Made by a program: the position numbers and the translations under genes. This document shows positions 1 through 9,567 of a DNA stretch of 64,000 bases, in pieces. Position 1 is the first letter of the stretch. The number at the start of each line of letters is the position of its first letter. This DNA is from Bradyrhizobium embrapense (GTDB taxonomy: Bacteria; Pseudomonadota; Alphaproteobacteria; Rhizobiales; Xanthobacteraceae): positions 1 to 64,000 of the forward strand of contig NZ_LFIP02000001.1 in NCBI RefSeq assembly GCF_001189235.2, written 5' to 3'. The notes under the pieces are model-generated. The model worked only from the letters and a program-made list of their open reading frames with translations, had not been told where the DNA came from and ran no database searches.

Positions 1-3000
1 CCTGATAGGTGGTCTGGGAAAGTTGCGCCGCCGTGATGTCGATCTCGGTATTCGCGGCCTGCGTAGCTCCGTTGACGCTCCAATGCCCGTTGGTATTCGA
101 ATCCCACAGCGCATATTTCGTGATGGCATCGCCATCCGCGTCCGTCGCGCTGAACAGGTTCGATGCAGCAAAGGTCTGCCCCGAGACCGTCACGACGTTG
201 GCGACCGAGACCGTCGGCGCCTGGTTGGTGGCGGTTGCCGTGAAGCTCTTCCAGGCGCTCCACATGCTGCCGTCATTGGCCTTCACCCAGAGCGTATCCG
301 ATGCCGAGCCGCCGGGGCCGAACACGTAGCTCACCTGCGACAGGTTCGCCGCCGCAACATCGATCTCGACGCCGGCCGCCTGCGCGACCCCATTGACCAC
401 AAAGTGGCCGTTGCCGCCGGTGTCCCAGAACGCGTACTGGGTGATGGTATCGCCTAGATCGGGATCCGAGACCGAAAACAGGGTCGAGGCCGCCACCGAA
501 TGATCGTGGATTCCAGTCGTGTTCGACGCCGTCACCACCGGAGGCTGATCGGGTCCGGGTGTCGCGGAGAATCCCTTCCACGCACCCCACATGCTGCCGT
601 CATTGGCCCGCACATAGAGCGTATCTGCCGTCGAGCCGCCGGGGCCGAACACATAGCTGACCTGCGACAGGTTCGCCGCCGACACATCGATCTCGACGCC
701 GGCCGCCTGGGCGACACCATTGACCACAAAGTGGCCGTTGCCGCCGGTGTCCCAGAATGCGTATTGGGTGATCGCATCGTTCTCGGCGTCGGAGACAGAG
801 AACAGGCTCGAGGCGAGCGTTGAAAACTCGCCGTGAACCGCTGCCAAGTTCTGCGCCGTTACCACCGGAGCCTGATCAGGTCCCGGGGTCGCCGTGAATG
901 CGGCCCAGGCGCCCCACTTCGATCCGTCGTTGGCCCGCACGTAGAGCGTGTCCGGCGTTGAGCCGCCGGGACCGAACACGTAGCTGACCTGTGACAGGTT
1001 TGCCGCCGCGACGTCGATTTCGGTATTGGCGGCCTGGACAACGCCATTGACCACAAAGTGGCCGTTGCCGCCGGTGTCCCAGAATGCGTATTGGGTGATC
1101 GCATCGTTCTCGGCGTCGGAGACAGAGAACAGGCTCGAGGCGAGCGTTGAAAACTCGCCGTGAACCGCTGCCAAGTTCTGCGCCGTTACCACCGGAGCCT
1201 GATCAGGTCCCGGGGTCGCCGTGAATGCGGCCCAGGCGCCCCACTTCGATCCGTCGTTGGCCCGCACGTAGAGCGTATCTGGCGTCGAGCCGCCGGGACC
1301 AAACATGTAGCTGACCTGCGACAGGTTCGCCGCCGAGACATCGATCTCGACATTGGCTGCCTGGGCGACTCCATTGACCACAAAGTGGCCGTTGCCGCCG
1401 GTGTCCCAGAACGCGTACTGGGTGATCGCATCGTTCTCGGCGTCCGACACCGAGAAGAGGCTCGAGGCGAGCGCCGACGTCTGGCCGTGACTGGCGGTCA
1501 CGTTCTGCGCCGTCACCACCGGAGCCGTGTCGGAGCCCGGTGATGCCGTGAACGCGGTCCAACCTCCCCACAGCATGCCGTCATTGGCCCGCACGTAGAG
1601 CGTATCGGATGGAGAGCTGCCGGGACCAAACATGTAGCTGACCTGCGACAGGTTCGCCGCCGCAACATCGATCTCGACATTGGCTGCCTGGGCGACTCCA
1701 TTGACCACCCAGTGACCGTTGCCGCCGGTGTCCCAGAACGCGTACTGGGTGATCGCATCGTTCTCGGCGTCCGACACCGAGAAGAGGCTCGAGGCGAGCG
1801 CCGACGTCTGGCCGTGACTGGCGGTCACGTTCTGCGCCGTCGCAACCGGAGCGTGATCGGATCCTGGCGTTGCCGTGAACGCGGTCCAGCCTCCCCACAA
1901 CGTTCCATCGTTCGCCTTGATGTACAACGTATCGGGTGCCGACCCTGTGGGCCCGAAGACGTAGCTCGTCTGCGACAGCTGCGCCGCCGTAATATCGATC
2001 TCGGTGTTGGCGGCCTGCGCCACGCCGTTCACCACCCAATGACCGCTTCCTCCGGTGTCCCAGAGCGCATACTGGGTCATCGTGTCGCCGTCCGGATCGC
2101 TCACTGTGAACAGGCTGGATGCGGCAATCGACGTTTGGCCGTGCGCCGCAGTCACGTTGACTGCGTTCACGGTCGGCGCGGTGTCGGCGAATGCTTTGGC
2201 CGTGAATGCAGTCCAGCTGCTCCAAGCCGTGCCGTCATTAGCCCGAACGTAAAGCGTGTCAGTCGATCCGCTTGGACCGAAGACGTAGCTCACCTGCGAC
2301 AGGTTCGCCGCCACAACATCGATCTCGGCGTTAGTGGCCTGGACGACGCCGTTGATGGCCCAGTGGCCGTTACCCTGCGTGTCCCAGAACGCATATTGGG
2401 TGATGGGATCGCCATCGGCGTCCGAAGCGGTGAAGAGGCTGGACGCCAGCGCAGAGCTCTCGCCACGAACTGCCGTGACGTTGGACGCGGACGTCACCGG
2501 TGCGACATCGGCGCGCGTCGTGACCAGCGTGCCGGTGCCGGAATCCGCGCTGACGCTGAAGCGCACGCCGGGCGTTGCATCAAGCTGCAGATCGAAGGAG
2601 GAGGCTCCCTCGGTGACATGCAGGATGTTGCCGGCGAGCAAGGTCGCCGACCCGCCGGAGACGAAATTGAGGCCTGCCAGATCGATGCTGTCGCCCAAGA
2701 CCAGACTGCCGATGGTCGTGCCGGCCAACGACGTGCTGTCGATCTTCAGCTGACCGCCGGACCCGCTGAAGGTGATGCCGCCGCTCGCGGTGCTGCCCGC
2801 CTGCAACTCGACCACGCCGCCCGAGATCGACACCGGACCTGTCGACCCGCCGGAGGAGACGATTTCCGCGCCGCCGGCAAACACCACCACGTTGCTGGTC
2901 ACTGCGCCGGCCACATTGAACGTACCGCCGCTGGAGACGGAAACATTGTGCGCAGTCGCTCCGGACCGAACGTTCAAGACGCCGCCACTGATGACGGTCG

Positions 3001-5116
3001 TGTGGTCGATCGCGCCTCCCGACGACACGTTCACCGTGCCGCCCGAAATGCCGGTCCCGGAGCCGGTCACGCCGGTGACCACACCTCCGGAGAAAACGTT
3101 CTCGATGCCGCCGGCAAAGACCGCGACATTGCTCAGAACCGTACCGCCGACGTTGAAGATACCGCCGCTCGAGACGGAGATATGGTCCGCCGTCGCGCCG
3201 GACGAGACATTCAGGTCACCGCCATTGAAGACTGTCGCGTATTCGAACGACGCTCCGGAGAGAACGTCGACCAGCCCGGAAATTGCGGTCCCCGAACCGG
3301 TAACGCCGGTGACGGAGCCACCTGCCGAGACGATTTCGTGGCCGCCGCTCTGAATGGTGACATTGCTGGTGATCTTGCCCCGCACGTTGAGCGTGCCGGA
3401 CACGTTGATCATGCTGGCCGAGCCTCCAGCCAGCACGTTGAGCGTTCCGCCCGCCGCGACGAACGTTCCCGTACCAGCCGTGCCGCTGATGGTGCCCTGG
3501 ATCACGCCACCGGACGAGACGTTCTCGATGCCGCCGCTCAACACCGCGACCGTATTGGACGTGGTCCCCGTGACATTCAGAGTGCCGCCCGCCGAGACCG
3601 TCGTTCCAGTGGCAAATCCACCACCCAGCACGTCGAGCGTTCCCCCGGAGACGAGCGTTCCGCTGGCCGCACCGCCGCTGCTGACGAACATCGTCGCGCC
3701 ACTTGCAACGACGGCATTCGCATCGTTCCCAGCGACCACTTCGGTGCTGCCGGAAGAGATGGTCGTACCCGTGTCGTTGCCGCCCTTGCTGATGGTCAGA
3801 AGGCCGCCGCTGCTGACGGTGGTGCTGACGGCTGTCCCGCCCGAGGCAACGAACATCGAACCGCCATTGAGCACGGTATCACCGGTGTCGGTTTGTCCGC
3901 TCGACACCGTGTAGGACGATCCGCTGCTGACGGTCACAGGGGCGCTTTCGATCACAACCGTGCCGCCATTGCTGGTCACGTTCGTGACATTGGCGCCGGC
4001 GATGAGAATCAAGGTGCCGCCGCTATCGACAGTGATGCCGCTTGCGGTGCCGCCGGACGAAACGACCTCGGTGCCGCCGGAGCTGATCACTGTGCTGCTG
4101 GCGATGCCGCCCGCCATCACGGTCTCGGTGCCGCCGGCGCTGATCACCGTAGTCCTGGCGATGCCCCCGGATGAAACGATCTGGGCGCCGCCGGAGCTGA
4201 TCACCGTGCTGCTGGCGATGGGGCTGTACACGCCGCCGCCCCACACGATCTGTTCGCCGCCCGCGATCAGCGTGGTGGAGATCGCCGTTGCGCTTCCGCA
4301 GTATTGGCCACTGCCGACGTATTGGATGCTGCCGCTGCCGGTGACCGTCGTACTGACGGCTGTGCCGGTTTCAATGTAGCCGTATGGCGCAATGTACTGG
4401 ATTCCGCCATCGGTAACGGTGGTATTGCTGGCGTAACCAATACCGGCGCTCCCGAAGGCGGCATAGCCTATGTACTGCGTACTGGCGTCGACGACGGTGC
4501 TGACCGCAGAGCCGGCCCCAAGAAATCCAACGATCTGTTCGGAACCGCCTTGCAATGTCGTATTGGACGCGAATGCGCTGCCGTAGGCGTTAGGGTTGTT
4601 GTTGTAGTCGTTCGAGATGTACTGGTATCCGCCGCTCACAACCGTCGTGTTGAACGCGGTACCGCCATAGATTTCCTGTCCTCCCCCACTGACAGTCGTA
4701 TTGCTGGCGGTGCCGCCGAACAGGTCTAGCCTGCCGCCGCTGTCGAGCGTGGTGTTACTCGCGGTTGAGCCGGTGTCCACTGACAGTCGGCCGCCACTGA
4801 TCGTGGTGTTGATCGCGGTTCCAACGCCGGTTGTGTATGAAGGGACATAGCTGAAGCCGAGGATCGCGTTGCCGCCGTCGATCACGGCGCTGATGATGGT
4901 GCCGAGAACATACAACTGCGCGGCACCATTTGAATCGTAGGATACGGTGTCGCCGATATCGGTGCCGCCGGAGGACACAACGACAGTGCCGACATCGAGC
5001 GTGCTGCTGATCGTCCCGCCATTCAGCACGTAGAGCGTGCCGCCGTCCTGGACTGTATTGCCGCTTTGCGTATTGGAAACAGAAGCGGTGCTTCCGCTGG
5101 AAACGAACACCCCCAT
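1..5116 (-). CDS. Giant repeat adhesin, 3' end outside window
   Basis: An open frame of at least 1,705 codons runs from ATG at 5116 off the left edge. The first part (about 5080 to 2700) is built of short repeats with the consensus S-S-G-G-x-x-x-x-x-x-G-G-T, the strand-loop-strand (AIDA-type) passenger repeat that forms a beta-helix in secreted adhesins. A short non-repetitive segment follows (about 2700-2500), then tandem 109-residue domains with motifs such as SLFTVSDPDGD, TQYALWDT, HWVVNGV and LSQTSYVFGP, typical of Ig/cadherin-like domains in biofilm adhesins. No signal peptide is seen at the N-terminus, so export is probably type I through a C-terminal signal that would lie outside the window. 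The start is chosen by the absence of upstream frame; a G-rich run sits just before it. Confidence 0.85.
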   Translation of the reverse strand, partial: MGVFVSSGSTASVSNTQSGNTVQDGGTLYVLNGGTISSTLDVGTVVVSSGGTDIGDTVSYDSNGAAQLYVLGTIISAVIDGGNAILGFSYVPSYTTGVGTAINTTISGGRLSVDTGSTASNTTLDSGGRLDLFGGTASNTTVSGGGQEIYGGTAFNTTVVSGGYQYISNDYNNNPNAYGSAFASNTTLQGGSEQIVGFLGAGSAVSTVVDASTQYIGYAAFGSAGIGYASNTTVTDGGIQYIAPYGYIETGTAVSTTVTGSGSIQYVGSGQYCGSATAISTTLIAGGEQIVWGGGVYSPIASSTVISSGGAQIVSSGGIARTTVISAGGTETVMAGGIASSTVISSGGTEVVSSGGTASGITVDSGGTLILIAGANVTNVTSNGGTVVIESAPVTVSSGSSYTVSSGQTDTGDTVLNGGSMFVASGGTAVSTTVSSGGLLTISKGGNDTGTTISSGSTEVVAGNDANAVVASGATMFVSSGGAASGTLVSGGTLDVLGGGFATGTTVSAGGTLNVTGTTSNTVAVLSGGIENVSSGGVIQGTISGTAGTGTFVAAGGTLNVLAGGSASMINVSGTLNVRGKITSNVTIQSGGHEIVSAGGSVTGVTGSGTAISGLVDVLSGASFEYATVFNGGDLNVSSGATADHISVSSGGIFNVGGTVLSNVAVFAGGIENVFSGGVVTGVTGSGTGISGGTVNVSSGGAIDHTTVISGGVLNVRSGATAHNVSVSSGGTFNVAGAVTSNVVVFAGGAEIVSSGGSTGPVSISGGVVELQAGSTASGGITFSGSGGQLKIDSTSLAGTTIGSLVLGDSIDLAGLNFVSGGSATLLAGNILHVTEGASSFDLQLDATPGVRFSVSADSGTGTLVTTRADVAPVTSASNVTAVRGESSALASSLFTASDADGDPITQYAFWDTQGNGHWAINGVVQATNAEIDVVAANLSQVSYVFGPSGSTDTLYVRANDGTAWSSWTAFTAKAFADTAPTVNAVNVTAAHGQTSIAASSLFTVSDPDGDTMTQYALWDTGGSGHWVVNGVAQAANTEIDITAAQLSQTSYVFGPTGSAPDTLYIKANDGTLWGGWTAFTATPGSDHAPVATAQNVTASHGQTSALASSLFSVSDAENDAITQYAFWDTGGNGHWVVNGVAQAANVEIDVAAANLSQVSYMFGPGSSPSDTLYVRANDGMLWGGWTAFTASPGSDTAPVVTAQNVTASHGQTSALASSLFSVSDAENDAITQYAFWDTGGNGHFVVNGVAQAANVEIDVSAANLSQVSYMFGPGGSTPDTLYVRANDGSKWGAWAAFTATPGPDQAPVVTAQNLAAVHGEFSTLASSLFSVSDAENDAITQYAFWDTGGNGHFVVNGVVQAANTEIDVAAANLSQVSYVFGPGGSTPDTLYVRANDGSKWGAWAAFTATPGPDQAPVVTAQNLAAVHGEFSTLASSLFSVSDAENDAITQYAFWDTGGNGHFVVNGVAQAAGVEIDVSAANLSQVSYVFGPGGSTADTLYVRANDGSMWGAWKGFSATPGPDQPPVVTASNTTGIHDHSVAASTLFSVSDPDLGDTITQYAFWDTGGNGHFVVNGVAQAAGVEIDVAAANLSQVSYVFGPGGSASDTLWVKANDGSMWSAWKSFTATATNQAPTVSVANVVTVSGQTFAASNLFSATDADGDAITKYALWDSNTNGHWSVNGATQAANTEIDITAAQLSQTTYQ
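202..2490 (-). repeat. Seven 327-bp tandem repeats in the adhesin gene
   Basis: Units begin near 202, 529, 856, 1183, 1510, 1837 and 2164, each 327 bp (109 codons), so the frame is kept. The part before 202 belongs to another copy. The stretch around 760-950 recurs almost base for base around 1087-1277, showing recent duplication or gene conversion, while the outer units have diverged. Confidence 0.85.
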
Positions 5117-5619
5117 AGACCCCCCGAAAAAAAACCTACGAAATGCAATACGTCCGTCGTGCAATTCATCCCGCGGCCCGGCCCGCCCGAAATCCTGCCG
5201 ACAGCGGAATCAAGACGCCTGCAAGCCCTCGCCAATTCACTTGGCGCGAGCTCCTGATCACTGAGTTTTGGAGAGCAGTTGAAATGCTGGCGGGACGCGA
5301 ACCAGATTCAAGTTACTACGTCATCCAAAATATAAAGGCCGATCTGAACTAAATACACGACCAGCTTACAAATCGCGCAAAGGCCGTCAAGGTCGCGTTG
5401 GCAAAAGTCCAATGTTCCTCGCCTGTTGTTCACAATGTGGGACCTTCGCGCCCGCCTTGAATATTCCGTTCGATCGCCGCGAGCGATCCGCCCTCTCCAA
5501 ATGTTTCTGGACGTTTCAGAACAGTCGTGACCGGCACAAGCGCGGCCATGCCAAGCTTGCGACAAACGCCGATCACCTCGCCCCCGATGCCACAGCCGTG
5601 CCTGCCGGGCGCGAATGCC
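5117..5619. other. Intergenic region, probable adhesin promoter
   Basis: About 500 bases between the mfd stop and the adhesin start hold no convincing gene. On the minus strand the adhesin start is preceded by a T-rich tract and a G-run at about 5117-5133. Short open frames here overlap each other without ribosome sites and are not called. Confidence 0.5.
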
Positions 5620-8600
5620 TCACGCCGCCTTCTTGCTCTCCGCAAGGTTGGCGAGCTGGCGCAGGATCTCGGTGGTGCCGGCGAGCCGCTCCTCCGGCGT
5701 ATCCCATTCCTGGAAGAACACCACCTTCATGTCGGGGCGTACCTTTGCGGCTTGGCCGTGCTGGCGAATGAACGTCACCAGCCGCTCCGGATGCGCAAAG
5801 CTGTTGTCGCGGAACGCGATCACGGCGCCCTTCGGGCCGGCATCGACCTTGCCGACATTGGCCCTGCGGCAGTAGGCCTTGATCGCCGCGACCTTGAACA
5901 GATAGCGCACCTCGTCGGGCAGCACGCCGAAGCGGTCGCGCATCTCGGCGGCGAAGGCGTCGATCTCGTCGTCGGTCTCCAGATCGGCGAGGCGCCGATA
6001 GAGCGACAGCCGCACGCTGAGGTCGTTGACGTAGTCCTCCGGGATCAGGACCGGCATGCCGATCGTGATCTGCGGCGACCAGCGGTCGGCGGCGGGCTCG
6101 GCGACGCCGGCCTTGAGGTTGACGATCGCCTCCTCCAGCATCGACTGGTACAGTTCGAAGCCGACTTCCTTGATGTGGCCGGACTGCTCCTCGCCAAGCA
6201 GATTGCCGGCGCCGCGGATGTCGAGGTCGTGCGAGGCAAGCTGGAAGCCGGCGCCAAGCGTCTCCAGCGACTGCAGCACCTTGAGCCGCCGCTCCGCCTG
6301 CGCCGTGATCTTCTGCTGGGCCGGCAGCGTGAACAGCGCATAGGCTCGCAGCTTCGAGCGGCCGACGCGGCCGCGCAGCTGGTAGAGCTGGGCGAGACCG
6401 AACATGTCGGCGCGGTGCACGATCAGCGTGTTGGCGTTCGGGATGTCGAGACCGGATTCGACGATCGTGGTCGAGAGCAGGATGTCGTATTTGCCGTCGT
6501 AGAACGCCGACATGATGTCCTCGATCACGGTCGGCGGCATCTGGCCGTGCGCGACCGCAACCTTCATCTCCGGCACGTTCTTGTCGAGGAAATCCTTGAC
6601 GCCGGCGAGATCCTCGATCCGCGGCACGACGTAGAACGCCTGACCGCCGCGGTAGCGCTCGCGCAGCAGCGCCTCGCGGATCATCAGGGGATCGTGCGGC
6701 GCGACGAAGGTGCGCACCGCGAGGCGATCGACCGGCGGCGAGGCAATGATCGAGAGCTCGCGGACGCCGGTCAGCGCTAGCTGCAGCGTGCGCGGGATCG
6801 GGGTCGCCGACAGCGTCAGCACATGGACCTGGGCACGTAGCTGCTTCAGCCGCTCCTTGTGGCTGACGCCGAAATGCTGCTCCTCGTCGACGATCAAGAG
6901 GCCGAGGTCCTTGAACTTGATGGCCTTGCCGAGCAGCGCGTGGGTGCCGACCACGATGTCGACGCTGCCGTCGGCGAGCCCCTTCTTGACCTGGTTCAAC
7001 TCCTTGGTCGACACCAGCCGCGAGGCCTGCGCCACATTGACCGGGAAACCCTTGAAGCGCTCGGTGAAGGTGCGCGAGTGCTGCCGCGCCAGCAGCGTGG
7101 TCGGCACCACGACCGCGACCTGCCTGCCCTCAAGCGCTACGGCGAACGCCGCGCGCAACGCCACCTCGGTCTTGCCGAAGCCGACGTCGCCGCAGATCAG
7201 GCGGTCCATCGGGCGGCCGATCTCGAGGTCCTTCAGGGTCGAGGTGATGGCCCCCAGCTGATCCTCGGTCTCCTCATAGGGGAAGCGTGCGCAGAACTCG
7301 TCATAGACGTGCGGCTGCAGCGGGAATTTCGGCGCCTCGTGCAGCTGCCGCTCGGCTGCGATCTTGATCAATTCGCCGGCGATCTGGCGGATCCGGTTCT
7401 TGAGCTTCGCCTTGCGCGCCTGCCAACCGCCGCCGCCCAGGCGATCGAGCTCGACATTGGCGCTGTCGGAGCCGTAGCGCGACAGCAGCTCGATGTTCTC
7501 GACCGGCAGGAACAGCTTCGTCTCTGCCGCATAGTGCAGCTCAAGACAATCATGCGGCGCGCCGGAGACTTCCAGCGTCTGCAGCCCGACGAAGCGGCCA
7601 ATGCCGTGCTCGACATGGACGACGAGATCGCCGGTCGCAAGGCTCGTCACCTCGGAGATGAAATTGTCGAGCTTGCGGCTCGCCTTGCGCGGCCGCACCA
7701 GGCGGTCGCCGAGAATGTCCTGCTCGCTGATAACAGCGAATTCGTCGGTCTCGAAGCCGGACTCCATGCCGAGTACGGCGAGCATTGTCTCGTTGCGCGG
7801 GGTTGCCTGCACGATCCGCCAGGTGTTGACGCTGGTGGTGTTGAGCAGCTTGTGGTCGCGCAGCATCGCACCCATGCGGTCGCGCGAGCCCTCGCTCCAC
7901 AGCGCGACGATGACCTTCTTGCGTTGCGACTGCAGCGCGCCGATATGGCCGACCACGGCCTCGAACACGTTGACGTTGGTATCGGCGCGCTCCGGCGCGA
8001 AGTTGCGGCCCTGCCGGGCACCGGCGTCGAATACGTCGGGCGAGCCTTCGGGCACTGCGAACGGCGTCAGCCGCGCCAGCGGCGCCTCGCCGAGCAGTTT
8101 GGTCCATTCGGCTTCGGTCAGATAGAGCTTGTCCGGCGGCAGCGGCTTGTAGATCGCGCCGCTGCCGGGATGCTCCAGCGCCTCGCGCCGCGCGTCGTAA
8201 TAGTCTGATATCTGCGAGAAGCGTTCGCGCGCGGCGTCCTCGCCCTGCGGCTCGATCGCGATGGTTGCACCGTCGAGATAGTCGAACAGCGTGTCCATCC
8301 GCTCCTGGAACAGCGGCAGCCAGTGTTCCATGCCGGGATGGCGGCGCCCCTCGGAGACCGCTTCATAGAGCTGGTCGTCACGTTCAGGCGCGCCGAACGC
8401 CGCGACATAGCCCATGCGGAAACGGCGGATGGTTTCGGTCGTGAGCTGGAATTCGGAGACCGGCACGAGATCGAGTCCGCGCATGTCCAGATGCGTGCGC
8501 TGGGTCTCGGCATCGAAAGTGCGGATCGATTCAAGGGAGTCGCCGAAGAAGTCGAAGCGCACCGGCTGGTCAAGGCCGGCCGGAAACAGATCGAGGATGC

Positions 8601-9138
8601 CGCCGCGCACGGCATATTCGCCTGGCTCACGCACGGTCGACGAGCGGGTGTAGCCGTTGTGCTCGAGCCACGCAACGACCGAATCCATCGGCACGACGTT
8701 ACCGGGTGCAACCGACAGCGCCTGCGCCGCGACCTGATCGCGCGCCGGCACCCGCTGCACCGCGGCGTTCACCGTGGTCAACACGATCAGCGGCTTATCG
8801 CTGCCGACCAGCCGCGACAGCTTGGCGAGCGTGGTCAGGCGTTGCGCCAAAATACCGGAATGCGGCGAGACCCGATCGTAAGGCTGGCAGTCCCAGGCCG
8901 GAACCTGCAGCACCGCGATATCGGGCGCAAAGAACTCCAGCGCGCGGGCGAGCTGCTGCATCCGCGCGCCGTCGCGGCACACCACTGCGAGACTGACCGC
9001 GGGCCGCTTCGGCTGCGCGGCGATGGCGCGCGCCAGGTCGGAGATGACGAGCCCCTCGGCGCCCTCGGCGACGTTGGCGATGGTCAGCACCCGGCCGGGC
9101 GCGAGCATTGCGACCGGCGATTTCATCGGCTGTTTCAT
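5620..9138 (-). CDS. mfd: Transcription-repair coupling factor Mfd
   Basis: 1,172 residues, the usual full length for Mfd, the ATP-driven translocase that removes RNA polymerase stalled at DNA damage and recruits UvrA. The N-terminal UvrB-like module is followed by the RNA-polymerase-interacting domain (around GDLVVHVEHGIGRFVGL), then a RecG-like helicase core with Walker A GDVGFGKTEVALR, the DEEQHFG box and motif VI QLRGRVGRS, and the C-terminal domain. Its ATG overlaps the stop of sdhE by four bases, so the two are co-transcribed and translationally coupled. Nothing is missing from the catalytic motifs. Confidence 0.97.
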   Translation of the reverse strand: MKQPMKSPVAMLAPGRVLTIANVAEGAEGLVISDLARAIAAQPKRPAVSLAVVCRDGARMQQLARALEFFAPDIAVLQVPAWDCQPYDRVSPHSGILAQRLTTLAKLSRLVGSDKPLIVLTTVNAAVQRVPARDQVAAQALSVAPGNVVPMDSVVAWLEHNGYTRSSTVREPGEYAVRGGILDLFPAGLDQPVRFDFFGDSLESIRTFDAETQRTHLDMRGLDLVPVSEFQLTTETIRRFRMGYVAAFGAPERDDQLYEAVSEGRRHPGMEHWLPLFQERMDTLFDYLDGATIAIEPQGEDAARERFSQISDYYDARREALEHPGSGAIYKPLPPDKLYLTEAEWTKLLGEAPLARLTPFAVPEGSPDVFDAGARQGRNFAPERADTNVNVFEAVVGHIGALQSQRKKVIVALWSEGSRDRMGAMLRDHKLLNTTSVNTWRIVQATPRNETMLAVLGMESGFETDEFAVISEQDILGDRLVRPRKASRKLDNFISEVTSLATGDLVVHVEHGIGRFVGLQTLEVSGAPHDCLELHYAAETKLFLPVENIELLSRYGSDSANVELDRLGGGGWQARKAKLKNRIRQIAGELIKIAAERQLHEAPKFPLQPHVYDEFCARFPYEETEDQLGAITSTLKDLEIGRPMDRLICGDVGFGKTEVALRAAFAVALEGRQVAVVVPTTLLARQHSRTFTERFKGFPVNVAQASRLVSTKELNQVKKGLADGSVDIVVGTHALLGKAIKFKDLGLLIVDEEQHFGVSHKERLKQLRAQVHVLTLSATPIPRTLQLALTGVRELSIIASPPVDRLAVRTFVAPHDPLMIREALLRERYRGGQAFYVVPRIEDLAGVKDFLDKNVPEMKVAVAHGQMPPTVIEDIMSAFYDGKYDILLSTTIVESGLDIPNANTLIVHRADMFGLAQLYQLRGRVGRSKLRAYALFTLPAQQKITAQAERRLKVLQSLETLGAGFQLASHDLDIRGAGNLLGEEQSGHIKEVGFELYQSMLEEAIVNLKAGVAEPAADRWSPQITIGMPVLIPEDYVNDLSVRLSLYRRLADLETDDEIDAFAAEMRDRFGVLPDEVRYLFKVAAIKAYCRRANVGKVDAGPKGAVIAFRDNSFAHPERLVTFIRQHGQAAKVRPDMKVVFFQEWDTPEERLAGTTEILRQLANLAESKKAA

Positions 9139-9425
9139 GCGCTGGGATCCGCGACCCGGAACGCCTTGATGCGAGCGAACAGCGCGGTCGCATATTCCGC
9201 CGCCAGCACCTTGTCGCCGGTCAGCGCGGCATAGAGGTCGGGGTCCGGCACCTCGATCAAATGCTCGAGTTCGCCGAGCTCCTGATCGGACAGGTCGGCG
9301 ATGCTGGCATCGGCGAACCGGCCGAGGATCAGGTCCATCTCCCGGGTGCCGCGATGCCAGCAGCGAAACAAAAGCCGCTTGCGGCGGTCATCGAGCCCCT
9401 GGCTCGATCGTGTCGATCCCGTCAT
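9135..9425 (-). CDS. sdhE: FAD assembly factor SdhE (succinate dehydrogenase)
   Basis: 96 residues from ATG at 9425. The conserved RGTREMD-LILG motif near residue 25 marks the SdhE/Sdh5 family, small soluble proteins that promote covalent attachment of FAD to the succinate dehydrogenase flavoprotein. A longer frame to 9449 exists, but the chosen start gives the normal family length. It lies directly upstream of mfd with an ATGA overlap and is divergent from recG, a gene order common in alphaproteobacteria. Confidence 0.9.
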   Translation of the reverse strand: MTGSTRSSQGLDDRRKRLLFRCWHRGTREMDLILGRFADASIADLSDQELGELEHLIEVPDPDLYAALTGDKVLAAEYATALFARIKAFRVADPSA

Positions 9426-9567
9426 GTTCCAAAATCCATCGAACGCCAAAAGCCCGGACGTGCCGGGCGCGCTTGATATAGCGATGGCGGCGGCCCATGT
9501 CAGCCCTCATTTGCCGCCTTTTGCGGTTGCCTTGCGCGCATGCCGTGAGTCGTGTGTAAAGGCACCG

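Noticed and set aside
202..2490. The regular 327-bp repeats as a CRISPR or satellite array
   Set aside because: The period is a multiple of three, the units diverge gradually, and all are translated as adhesin domains.
1712..4174. An 820-codon open frame on the plus strand
   Set aside because: It is the mirror of the repetitive, GC-rich adhesin gene. Its protein is Arg/Gly/Asp-rich without any domain, while the minus frame gives clean AIDA-type repeats.
5527..6780. A 417-codon plus-strand frame over mfd, and similar long frames over recG, glmS, glmU and ndvB
   Set aside because: They are antisense shadows created by high GC at third codon positions; the other strand encodes full, well-conserved proteins.
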